A stretch of 64,000 bases of DNA. It comes from CADEDH01 sp039201605 (GTDB lineage: Bacteria; Actinomycetota; Acidimicrobiia; Acidimicrobiales; SZUA-35). The stretch covers positions 124,001-188,000 of the forward strand of contig JBCCRO010000002.1 in assembly GCA_039201605.1 (NCBI GenBank), written 5' to 3'. This document shows, in pieces, positions 17,771 through 25,364 of the stretch. The position numbers and the translations under genes are program-made. The stretch's first letter is position 1. Every line of letters starts with the position of its first letter. Under the pieces are notes generated by a model. The model ran no database searches. It was not told where the DNA came from and saw only the letters and a program-made list of their open reading frames with translations.

Positions 17771-19390
17771 ATGGCACTGTCCTTCGATCCGGCAGAGATC
17801 GCCGGCGCCCTGCGGAAGAACCTGGACGACTTCGAAGCCGATGTCCAGAGCAAGACCGTCGGCCGCGTGGCCGAGGTCGGCGACGGCATCGCCCGAGTCA
17901 GCGGCCTGCCCAACGCGTCGGTCAACGAGATGCTCCGCTTCGCCGACGGCACGATCGGCCTGGCCCTCAACCTCGACGAGGACACGATCGGGGCCGTGGT
18001 GCTCGGCGATGTGGACGCCATCGAGGAAGGTCAGCCGGTCGAGGCGACCGGCGAGATTCTCTCGGTCCCGGTCGGCGACGGCGTCGTCGGCCGTGTGGTG
18101 AACGTGCTCGGTGAGCCGGTCGACGGCAAGGGCCCGCTCTCGGGTGTCCAGCCCCGACGCATGGAGATCCAGGCGCCCGGCATCACCGGTCGTCAGCCCG
18201 TGCACGAGCCGGTTCAGACCGGCATCAAGGCCGTCGACTCGCTGATCCCGATCGGTCGTGGTCAGCGGGAGCTGATCATCGGCGACCGCAAGACCGGCAA
18301 GACCACCGTCGCCATCGACTCGATCCTGGCCCAGAAGGGCCTGGGCGTGAAGTGCATCTACGTGGCCGTCGGCCAGAAGGCCTCGACCGTGGCCCAGACC
18401 GTGGCCATCCTCGAGGAATACGGTGCCATGGAGTACACCGTCGTGGTGGTGGCCCCGGCCTCCGACCCGGCGCCGTTCAAGTTCCTCGCCCCCTACGCCG
18501 GTTGCGCCATGGGCCAGTTCTGGATGGAGAACGGCCAGCACGCCCTCGCCATCTACGACGATCTCTCCAAGCAGGCTGAGGCCTACCGCCAGGTGTCGCT
18601 GCTGCTGCGTCGCCCGCCCGGCCGTGAGGCCTACCCCGGCGACGTGTTCTACCTCCACAGCCGCCTGCTGGAGCGTGCGGCCAAGCTGTCGGACGAGAAC
18701 GGCGCCGGTTCGCTGACCGCGCTGCCGATCATCGAGACCAAGGCCGGCGACGTCTCGGCCTACATCCCGACCAACGTGATCTCGATCACCGATGGTCAGA
18801 TCTTCCTCCAGGACGACATGTTCAAGTCGGGCATCCGCCCGGCCGTGGACGTGGGCATCTCGGTGAGCCGGGTCGGCTCCGCCGCCCAGATCAAGGCGAT
18901 GAAGAACGCCGTGGGCACGCTCAAGTCCGACCTGCAGCAGTTCCGTGACCTGGCCGCCTTCGCCGCCTTCGGTTCCGACCTCGACGCGGTGTCGCAGGCC
19001 CAGCTCGACCGGGGCTACCGCCTCACCGAGCTCCTCAAGCAGGGCATCAACTCGCCGGTCCCGGTCGAGGAGCAGGTCGTCGTGCTCTACGCCGGCACCC
19101 GGGGCTACCTCGACGGCGTGGCCGTCGACGACGTCCAGCGCTACGAGTCCGAGCTGCTCGAGTGGTTCCACAGCCGTCACGCCGACGTGCTGGGGGCGAT
19201 CAAGAGCGACGGCAAGGTGCCCGACGAGGAGGCCCTGGAGGCCGCCATCGGTGCCTTCACCGACCAGTTCGTCGGCAGCGACGGTTCCACCGCCGAGCCC
19301 GACCCCGAGGCTCAGGGCGAGGCCACGACGAAGATGGTCGACGCCCCGAACACCCTTCCCGAAGAAGACGTCAGCCGAGCGAGCGAGTAG
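17771..19390 (+). CDS. atpA: ATP synthase F1 subunit alpha
   Basis: Alpha is the non-catalytic nucleotide-binding subunit of the F1 hexamer. The 539-residue protein has the N-terminal beta-barrel, P-loop GDRKTGKT at 171-178, the GQKASTVAQ region, ALAIYDDLSKQAEAYR and the arginine-finger segment SVSRVGSAAQ. The last 30 or so residues (PDPEAQGEATTKMVDAPNTL) are a mild extension. After its stop comes a 98-bp gap that holds two hairpins and a 29-codon ORF before atpG. Confidence 0.98.
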   Translation: MALSFDPAEIAGALRKNLDDFEADVQSKTVGRVAEVGDGIARVSGLPNASVNEMLRFADGTIGLALNLDEDTIGAVVLGDVDAIEEGQPVEATGEILSVPVGDGVVGRVVNVLGEPVDGKGPLSGVQPRRMEIQAPGITGRQPVHEPVQTGIKAVDSLIPIGRGQRELIIGDRKTGKTTVAIDSILAQKGLGVKCIYVAVGQKASTVAQTVAILEEYGAMEYTVVVVAPASDPAPFKFLAPYAGCAMGQFWMENGQHALAIYDDLSKQAEAYRQVSLLLRRPPGREAYPGDVFYLHSRLLERAAKLSDENGAGSLTALPIIETKAGDVSAYIPTNVISITDGQIFLQDDMFKSGIRPAVDVGISVSRVGSAAQIKAMKNAVGTLKSDLQQFRDLAAFAAFGSDLDAVSQAQLDRGYRLTELLKQGINSPVPVEEQVVVLYAGTRGYLDGVAVDDVQRYESELLEWFHSRHADVLGAIKSDGKVPDEEALEAAIGAFTDQFVGSDGSTAEPDPEAQGEATTKMVDAPNTLPEEDVSRASE

Positions 19391-19397
19391 GTAACTC

Positions 19398-19487
19398 ATG
19401 CCAGGTGGCGGTGTGAGCGACTGCGTCGCTCACCTCGAGTTTCGGCCGGAGGCCGAAACGTCGCAAACGAAGAGACAGGAGCTCTGA
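19398..19487 (+). other. Hairpin-rich insert with a 29-codon ORF between atpA and atpG
   Basis: The insert starts with ATGCCAGGTGGCG, an exact 13-bp copy of the start of atpG (19489-19501). Between the copies are two perfect 9-bp hairpins with 3-nt loops: 19413-19433 (GTGAGCGAC, loop TGC) and 19439-19459 (GTTTCGGCC, loop GGA). Reading from the first ATG gives a 29-residue ORF, MPGGGVSDCVAHLEFRPEAE..., ending two bases before the atpG ATG. It may be an inserted repeat with target duplication, or a leader that sets atpG translation. The peptide itself looks meaningless. Confidence 0.6.
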
Positions 19488-19488
19488 G

Positions 19489-20433
19489 ATGCCAGGTGGC
19501 GCAGAACGCATCCTTCGCCGGCGCATCGGCACGGTGAAGAACACGAAGAAGATCACCAGGGCGATGGAGCTCATCGCCGCCACCCGAGTGGCCCGCGCTC
19601 AGGAGCGGGCTCGTGCCGCCCGCCCCTACAGCGAGCTGCTGACCGGCGTGATCGAGGATCTCGCCGCCGGCGGGGCCGACGTCAACCACCCGCTGCTGCG
19701 GTCGGTCGACAAGGTCGAGAAGGTGGCCTTCGTGGTCTGCGCAGGCGACCGCGGCCTGGCCGGGGCCTACAATTCCTCGGTCACCAAGGCGGCCGAGCGT
19801 GAGATCCAGGCCCTGCGTTCCGAGGGCGGCGACTACAAGCTGCTCGCCATCGGCCGCAAGGTGAACGACTACTTCCGCTTCCGGGGCTACGAGATCGACA
19901 ACACCTGGTCGGGCTTCACCGATAACCCGTCCTACGAGGACGCCCGCGAGATCGCCCGCCGGGTGCGTGAGCTCTTCGATTCGGGCGAGGTCGACCAGGT
20001 CGAGCTGATCTATACCGAGTTCGTCAGCCTCGGCACCCAGCGGGCTGTCGTCCGCCGGTTCCTGCCGCTGGAGTCCACGGCCGTGATGGCCGAGAAGGGC
20101 GGCGGTGACGAGGCGGCCCTGGCCGGTTTCTCCTTCGAGCCTTCGGCCGAGGGTGTGCTGGAAGACCTCCTGCCCCGCTACGTCGAGGCCCGGCTCTTCG
20201 CCGCTCTCCTCGACGCCGCAGCGTCGGAGCACGCCAGTCGCCAGCGGGCGATGAAGGCCGCCACCGACAACGCCGAGGAGCTCATCGTCAAGCTCTCACG
20301 TGCCATGAACCGGGCCCGTCAGGAAGCGATCACCACCGAGATCATGGAGATCGTCGGCGGCGCCGAAGCCCTCGGCTCCGACGATGACGACACGATCGAG
20401 CAGATGCTGATCCAGACCGGCGCCGAGCAGTAG
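19489..20433 (+). CDS. atpG: ATP synthase F1 subunit gamma
   Basis: Gamma is the central rotor shaft. The 314-residue protein has the paired terminal helices typical of the family: RILRRRIGTVKNTKKITRAM at the start, and the end region EHASRQRAMKAATDNAEELI with LSRAMNRARQEAITTEI. The mid-region FVVCAGDRGLAGAYN is the usual Rossmann-like segment. AGGAGCTCTGAG precedes the ATG. The first 13 nt are duplicated 91 bp upstream. Confidence 0.96.
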   Translation: MPGGAERILRRRIGTVKNTKKITRAMELIAATRVARAQERARAARPYSELLTGVIEDLAAGGADVNHPLLRSVDKVEKVAFVVCAGDRGLAGAYNSSVTKAAEREIQALRSEGGDYKLLAIGRKVNDYFRFRGYEIDNTWSGFTDNPSYEDAREIARRVRELFDSGEVDQVELIYTEFVSLGTQRAVVRRFLPLESTAVMAEKGGGDEAALAGFSFEPSAEGVLEDLLPRYVEARLFAALLDAAASEHASRQRAMKAATDNAEELIVKLSRAMNRARQEAITTEIMEIVGGAEALGSDDDDTIEQMLIQTGAEQ

Positions 20434-20492
20434 CGCCGACCCGTAGCAACGAACGACCACACCAGACCGAACACCTTCCAGGAGCAAGCCAG

Positions 20493-21953
20493 ATGACAGC
20501 CACCGAACCACAGCTCAAGGACGGCCGGATCGTCGCCATCGCCGGTCCCGTGGTGGATGCCGAGTTCCCCCCGGGGGCCGTGCCCGAGATCAACCAGGCC
20601 GTCGAATTCGACGTCGTCGTCGACGGGAGGACCGAGCCGATCATGGCCGAGGTGGCCCAGCAGCTCGGCAACAGCCGCGTCCGGGCCGTAGCCATGAAGC
20701 CGACCGACGGCCTCAAGCGGGGCCAGCAGGTCCGGAACCTGGGCCACGGCCTGCAGGTGCCGGTCGGTGATGTGACCCTCGGCCACATCTGGAACGTCAT
20801 GGGCGAGCCCCTCGACGTCCCGATGGACGAGGTCGATGTCGACACCCGGTGGGACATCCACCGTTCCGCTCCGTCCTTCGACTCGCTGGCTCCCACCAAG
20901 GAGGTGCTGGAGACCGGTGTGAAGGTGCTCGACCTCCTCACCCCCTACCTCCAGGGTGGCAAGATCGGCCTGTTCGGTGGTGCCGGTGTGGGCAAGACCG
21001 TGCTCATCACCGAGATGATCACCCGTGTCGCCTCGCAGCACGGTGGCGTGTCGGTGTTCGCCGGTGTGGGCGAGCGCACCCGTGAGGGCACCGACCTGTT
21101 CATCGAGATGGGCGAGACCCTGATGGGTGACGGCGAGACCTCGGTGCTCTCCAAGGCCGCGCTGTGCTTCGGCCAGATGGACGAGCCGCCGGGTGTTCGC
21201 CTCCGGGTGGCGCTGTCGGCCCTGACCATGGCCGAGTACTTCCGCGACGTGCAGGGCCAGGACGTGCTGCTGTTCGTCGACAACATCTTCCGCTTCGTGC
21301 AGGCCGGTTCCGAGGTGTCGACCCTGCTCGGTCGTATGCCGTCTGCCGTGGGTTACCAGCCCACCCTGGCCGACGAGATGGGCATCCTGCAGGAGCGGAT
21401 CACCTCGACCGGCGGCCGGTCGATCACCTCGCTGCAGGCCGTCTACGTGCCCGCCGACGACTACACCGACCCGGCGCCGTTCACCACCTTCACCCACCTC
21501 GACGCCATCACCGAGCTGAGCCGTGACATCGCCGCCCTGGGTATCTACCCGGCGGTGGATCCGCTCGCCTCGACCTCCACCATCCTCGCTCCCGAGGTGG
21601 TCGGCAGCCGTCACTACAACGTGGCCCGCCAGGTGCAGGAGATCCTCCAGCGCTTCAAGGAGCTGCAGGACATCATCGCCATCCTCGGTCTCGACGAGCT
21701 GTCGGAGGAAGACCGCATCACCGTCGACCGGGCCCGCAAGGTGCAGCGCTTCCTGTCGCAGCCGATGTTCGTGGCCAAGGTCTTCACCGGCCTCGACGGC
21801 GTGTTCACCCCCGTGTCGGAGACCGTCGACAGCTTCGAGGCTCTGGTCAACGGCGACCTCGACGACCTGCCCGAGCAGGCCTTCCTCAACGTGGGTGGGG
21901 CCGACGACGTCCGGGAGAAGGCCGAGCAGCTCCAGCGCTCGGCCGGTAGCTGA
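20493..21953 (+). CDS. atpD: ATP synthase F1 subunit beta
   Basis: Beta carries the catalytic sites. The 486 residues include the P-loop GGAGVGKT at 162-169, the catalytic-Glu segment GVGERTREGTDL, VLLFVDNIFRFVQAGSEVS, YQPTLADEMG and the DELSEEDR motif that follows the DELSEED lever of other bacteria. AGGAG precedes the ATG. The stop (TGA) is one base before the epsilon start region, so the two are coupled. Confidence 0.98.
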   Translation: MTATEPQLKDGRIVAIAGPVVDAEFPPGAVPEINQAVEFDVVVDGRTEPIMAEVAQQLGNSRVRAVAMKPTDGLKRGQQVRNLGHGLQVPVGDVTLGHIWNVMGEPLDVPMDEVDVDTRWDIHRSAPSFDSLAPTKEVLETGVKVLDLLTPYLQGGKIGLFGGAGVGKTVLITEMITRVASQHGGVSVFAGVGERTREGTDLFIEMGETLMGDGETSVLSKAALCFGQMDEPPGVRLRVALSALTMAEYFRDVQGQDVLLFVDNIFRFVQAGSEVSTLLGRMPSAVGYQPTLADEMGILQERITSTGGRSITSLQAVYVPADDYTDPAPFTTFTHLDAITELSRDIAALGIYPAVDPLASTSTILAPEVVGSRHYNVARQVQEILQRFKELQDIIAILGLDELSEEDRITVDRARKVQRFLSQPMFVAKVFTGLDGVFTPVSETVDSFEALVNGDLDDLPEQAFLNVGGADDVREKAEQLQRSAGS

Positions 21954-21954
21954 G

Positions 21955-22371
21955 ATGGCCTTCCAGGTCGACTTCGTCTCGCCCGAGACCACCCTCTACT
22001 CCGACCGGGCCACCCAGGTGATCGCCCGGACCCGGGGCGGGGGCGACATCGCCTTCCTCACCGGCCACGAGCCCTTCATCGGCTCGCTCCTCACCTGCGA
22101 GGTGCGGGTGACCGAGGAGGAGAGCGGTGCGGTGAAGAGCTTCGCCGTTCGCGGCGGCTTCGTGTCGGTCACCGGCACGATGACCGAGAGCAAGGTCACC
22201 GTGCTCAGTGACGCCGCCGTGCCGGCCGAGGAGATCGACGCCGCCGAAGCCCGGGCCGACCTGGATGCGGCCAAGGCCGTCCAGGCCGCCAACCCGGACG
22301 ATCCCTACGCCACCGACGACGTGCGCTGGGCCGAGATCCGGCTGCAGGCCGCAGGCGTCGAGGTCGGCTGA
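21955..22371 (+). CDS. atpC: ATP synthase F1 subunit epsilon
   Basis: Epsilon contacts gamma and the c-ring. The 138 residues start MAFQVDFVSPETTLYSDRA and include the beta-sandwich segment GDIAFLTGHEPFIGSL and VRGGFVSVTGTMTESKVTVLSDAA. The C-terminal helical part is short (EEIDAAEARADLDAAKA). It is the last gene of the operon, followed 50 nt later by a strong hairpin. Confidence 0.94.
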   Translation: MAFQVDFVSPETTLYSDRATQVIARTRGGGDIAFLTGHEPFIGSLLTCEVRVTEEESGAVKSFAVRGGFVSVTGTMTESKVTVLSDAAVPAEEIDAAEARADLDAAKAVQAANPDDPYATDDVRWAEIRLQAAGVEVG

Positions 22372-22421
22372 CATCGACGACCGGCTCGGGCCCAGGCCCG
22401 TCGCCAACCGATCAGAACGCA

Positions 22422-22451
22422 CGAACGGGCAGCCCGAGGGCTGCCCGTTCG
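22422..22451 (+). terminator. Strong hairpin after the atp operon
   Basis: A 14-bp perfect stem (CGAACGGGCAGCCC paired with GGGCTGCCCGTTCG) has a 2-nt nominal loop, opening to four bases in practice. There is no U-tract, as is common for high-GC actinobacterial terminators. It lies between atpC and the separate glpX promoter. Confidence 0.75.
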
Positions 22452-22579
22452 CCGTCTGCGGGAACACGACGTTCACGCCATCGTCGGCGATCGGGAACCG
22501 GTGCCCACAGGTCCGATCGGGGCCTCGGGCCGGTGGATCACCCTGCCGGGCCGGCGGACGCACCAACTACGGTGAGGTC

Positions 22580-23557
22580 ATGGCAACCGAGAACCTGAAC
22601 CCGGGACGAAACCTCGCCCTGGAGCTCGTCCGCACCACTGAAGCGGCGGCCATCGCCGCCGCCGAGTACATCGGGCGGGGTGACAAGAATCGGGCGGACG
22701 GCGCCGCCGTCGACGCCATGCGGTCGGTGTTGGCCGGTGTCGACATGACCGGCGTGGTGGTGATCGGCGAGGGGGAGAAGGACGAGGCCCCGATGCTGTT
22801 CAACGGGGAGCAGATCGGCAACGGCCAGTTGCCCGAGACCGACATCGCCGTCGACCCCATCGACGGCACCACGCTCACCGCCCTGGGCCGGGCCGGCGCC
22901 ATCGCCGTGATCGCGGTGTCCGACCGCGGGTCGATGTTCAACCCGGGCTCCGCCGTGTACATGGAGAAGCTCGCCGTCGGCCCCGACGGGGCCGGCATCG
23001 TCGACATCCGCCTCCCCGTCGACCGCAACCTCCAGGCGCTGGCCAAGGCCAAGCGGGTGGCGGTGAGCGACCTGACCGCCATGGTCCTCGACCGGGAACG
23101 GCACCAGGATCTGATCGCCGAGGTCAGAGACGCCGGGGCCCGCATCCGACTGATCAACGACGGCGACGTGGCCGGCGCCATCGCCACCGCCCGCCCCGGG
23201 TCCGGCGTCGACATCCTGTTCGGCGTGGGTGGCACCCCGGAGGGTGTGATCACGGCCGCCGCCATGAAGGCGATGGGCGGCGACCTCCAGGGTCGCCTGT
23301 GGCCCCGGACCGACGCCGAACGCCAGCAGCTGGTCGACGAGGGGTTCGACGTGGAGAAGATCCTCACCCTCGACGATCTGATCTCCAGCGACAACTGTTT
23401 CTTCGCCGCCACCGGCATCACCACCGGCGACCTGCTCAAGGGCGTCAAGGTCGACACCCGGGGCGTGACCACCCAGTCGCTGGTGATGCGCAGTCGGTCG
23501 GGCACGGTCCGCCTCATCGAGGCCACGCACCGACACGAGAAGGTCGACCAGCTGTAA
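22580..23557 (+). CDS. glpX: Fructose-1,6-bisphosphatase, class II (GlpX)
   Basis: GlpX hydrolyses fructose 1,6-bisphosphate in gluconeogenesis. The 325 residues carry the metal-binding GEGEKDEAP (63-71) and DPIDGTT (92-98), RLINDGDVAGAIATA and FGVGGTPEGVITAAAMKAMGG, all typical of the class. TACGGT (22568-22573) ends 6 nt before the ATG. The next gene has its own -10-like element overlapping the glpX stop. Confidence 0.96.
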   Translation: MATENLNPGRNLALELVRTTEAAAIAAAEYIGRGDKNRADGAAVDAMRSVLAGVDMTGVVVIGEGEKDEAPMLFNGEQIGNGQLPETDIAVDPIDGTTLTALGRAGAIAVIAVSDRGSMFNPGSAVYMEKLAVGPDGAGIVDIRLPVDRNLQALAKAKRVAVSDLTAMVLDRERHQDLIAEVRDAGARIRLINDGDVAGAIATARPGSGVDILFGVGGTPEGVITAAAMKAMGGDLQGRLWPRTDAERQQLVDEGFDVEKILTLDDLISSDNCFFAATGITTGDLLKGVKVDTRGVTTQSLVMRSRSGTVRLIEATHRHEKVDQL

Positions 23558-23568
23558 GGTCGCGGTCG

Positions 23569-24747
23569 ATGGACGGCGTTGGCGCACCCGGCACCGGTCC
23601 CGGCGTCGGTCCGACGGCCGGCGCCGCATCGTCGGCCTTCTTCCTGTCGCAACGACGGGGGCGATGGCGGTGGCCGTGGCTCATCCTGAGTCTCGTCAGC
23701 GCCCTCGTGGTGGGGCTGGTGGCGCTGGTGGCCGTCGCCATCGGGCTCCTGGTGGCGGGCGAGGCCGGCAGTGCCTGGGCCGCCGATGCGTTCGAGACCT
23801 TGGACGACGGTGACGTGACCGCCACGGCGCCGTCCCAGGTCGCGCTCCTCTTCTTCATGGTCGCCGCCGGGTTCTGGCCCGCCGCCCTCGTGGCCACGCT
23901 GGTGCACGGGCGATCGCCGCTGTCGTTGGTCGCACCGGCTCGTGCCTTCCGCTGGTCGATCGTGGGCAAGGTGCTGGCCTTCGGTGTTCCGAGCCTGCTG
24001 CTCGTGTTGCTGCTTCCCGGCCTGCTCGACGGCTCGCTCACCTTCACCGGCTTCGACGTGGAGCACCTGGTGTGGACGCTCCCGCTCCTGGTGATCGTGT
24101 TGCTGCAGACCTCGGCCGAGGACGTGTTCTTCAAGGGCTACCTCCTGCGCCAGCTCGGCGCCGTGACCCGCGTGGTGTGGTTGGCGCCCCCGATCGTGAT
24201 CTCGGTCTTCGTACTCCTGCACGTGACCAACCCGGACGTGCAGACCAACAGGGAGTTGGCCCTCACCTACTTCGTCGCCAGCGAAGCCCTGATCATCTTC
24301 CTGCTGCTGCGGACGGGAGGCATGGAGGTGCCGCTCACGGCGCATTGGGTCAACAACACGATGATCCTGCTGTTGGTCGGCGAGCGGACGACGCAGGCCA
24401 ACGACCTCACCCTCTTCGTCTACGACGAGCAACCGCTCGGGCTGGTCGGCACCCTGGTGGCCGGGGCCGTCCTCGCCGCCTACCTCGGCGCCCAGCTCCT
24501 GGCCTACACCTGGCCTCGGTCGCCCTTCCACCTGCCCCGCTACGAGCCGCCTCTCCCGCCCCGGCCGGGGCCGGTGTCGTCGCCGCCTCCGGCGCCGGGG
24601 GCAGGGGCGGGCCTGGTCTACACGCCGCCTCGCCTCGACATCCTCCCGCCGCCGGCGTCGGCCCCGGTCGCCGGACTGTCGCCGCCGGTGGTCACGCACC
24701 CCACCGACGAGACGACGCACCCCCACGACGAGGTCGAGGGGCGGTAG
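23569..24747 (+). CDS. CPBP family intramembrane metalloprotease homologue
   Basis: This 392-residue membrane protein has about eight hydrophobic segments. The CPBP (CAAX protease/Abi) motifs are SAEDVFFKGYLLRQL (the first glutamate pair is Glu-Asp here instead of Glu-Glu), FVLLHVTN and the AHWVNNTMILL end motif. Family members cleave within the membrane or work in bacteriocin immunity; the role here is unknown. The last 80 residues are a proline-rich cytoplasmic tail (PPLPPRPGPVSSPPP). TAAGGT, which includes the glpX stop, lies 8 nt before the ATG. Confidence 0.82.
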   Translation: MDGVGAPGTGPGVGPTAGAASSAFFLSQRRGRWRWPWLILSLVSALVVGLVALVAVAIGLLVAGEAGSAWAADAFETLDDGDVTATAPSQVALLFFMVAAGFWPAALVATLVHGRSPLSLVAPARAFRWSIVGKVLAFGVPSLLLVLLLPGLLDGSLTFTGFDVEHLVWTLPLLVIVLLQTSAEDVFFKGYLLRQLGAVTRVVWLAPPIVISVFVLLHVTNPDVQTNRELALTYFVASEALIIFLLLRTGGMEVPLTAHWVNNTMILLLVGERTTQANDLTLFVYDEQPLGLVGTLVAGAVLAAYLGAQLLAYTWPRSPFHLPRYEPPLPPRPGPVSSPPPAPGAGAGLVYTPPRLDILPPPASAPVAGLSPPVVTHPTDETTHPHDEVEGR

Positions 24748-24763
24748 GTCGGTCGAGAAGGCC

Positions 24764-25090
24764 TCAGCCGGCGGTGGGCTCGGCCGTCCCGATCAGGATG
24801 TCGATGATCGGTCGGTGGGCCGGATCGGGGGAGCGGATCTCGACCGCCACCGACTCGTCGTCGACCTCGGTGGCGATGTCGAGGAACGAGCAGCACGTGC
24901 GCTCCCGCTCGGCCAGATCCTCGGCCTCGGCCGCCGCCGCCGGCGGGAGCCGGAGGCGCACCCCGTCGTCGAGCGCCACCACTTCGGCCGCCCGACCTCG
25001 CAGCGCGGCCCACTCCCGGAGCCGCTCCGGCAGCTCGGCCGCGGGCAGGGTGCACCCTGCGGGAGGCTCGGATGGTTGTACCGGAATCAT
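24764..25090 (-). CDS. Small cysteine-pair protein of unknown function
   Basis: This 108-residue cytoplasmic protein reads CTLPAAELPERLREWAALRG, then VRLRLP, a helical AEAEDLAERERTCCSFLDI with a Cys-Cys pair, and VAVEIRSPDPAHRPIIDIL. The layout resembles small CC-containing proteins that occur near or fused to MerR-type regulators in actinobacteria, but no regulator is adjacent. A metal or thiol role is possible but unproven. TAGGCT on the complement (25097-25102) ends 6 nt before the ATG. Confidence 0.65.
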   Translation of the reverse strand: MIPVQPSEPPAGCTLPAAELPERLREWAALRGRAAEVVALDDGVRLRLPPAAAAEAEDLAERERTCCSFLDIATEVDDESVAVEIRSPDPAHRPIIDILIGTAEPTAG

Positions 25091-25135
25091 GGGACAAGCC
25101 TACGTCGGCCCGGTCGGTCCGGGGAAGGGCCTAGG

Positions 25136-25227
25136 GCCTTAGCGGGTAGGCGCTCTGCGCCTACCCTGGGCCGTGAGTTCATCGTGATTTCGTGCTTCGC
25201 ACTCCACCTACCCGCTGAACTCCTCAG
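25136..25227. repeat. 92-bp hairpin-rich direct repeat, copy 1
   Basis: This copy differs from copy 2 (25273-25364) at only two positions. It contains a perfect 10-bp hairpin with loop TCT (25144-25166), an outer inverted pair AGCGGGTAGG/CCTACCCGCT (25141-25150, 25207-25216), an overlapping pair GAGTTCA/TGAACTC (25175-25181, 25216-25222), and a small GTGC-TTC-GCAC hairpin. The layered palindromes recall REP/BIME-type elements. Confidence 0.85.
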
Positions 25228-25272
25228 GGCCTAGGCGGGGCTCGACGCCGCCGGCCTCACACCGCTCAGGGC

Positions 25273-25364
25273 GCCTTAGCGGGTAGGCGCTCTGCGCCTC
25301 CCCTGGGCCTTGAGTTCATCGTGATTTCGTGCTTCGCACTCCACCTACCCGCTGAACTCCTCAG
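25273..25364. repeat. 92-bp hairpin-rich direct repeat, copy 2
   Basis: This second copy starts 137 bp after the first. One of its two changes breaks a pair of the 10-bp hairpin. Its end covers the stop codon of the multicopper oxidase gene (25361-25363). Both copies lie between that gene and the small CC protein gene, which read in the same direction, so they may end or separate transcripts. Confidence 0.85.

Noticed and set aside
17732..19399. 555-residue antisense ORF over atpA
   Set aside because: Same shadow effect; atpA on the plus strand is beyond doubt.
25136..25364. CRISPR array from two spaced repeats
   Set aside because: Only two long (92-bp) copies with one 45-bp spacer, internal palindromes and no cas genes nearby.
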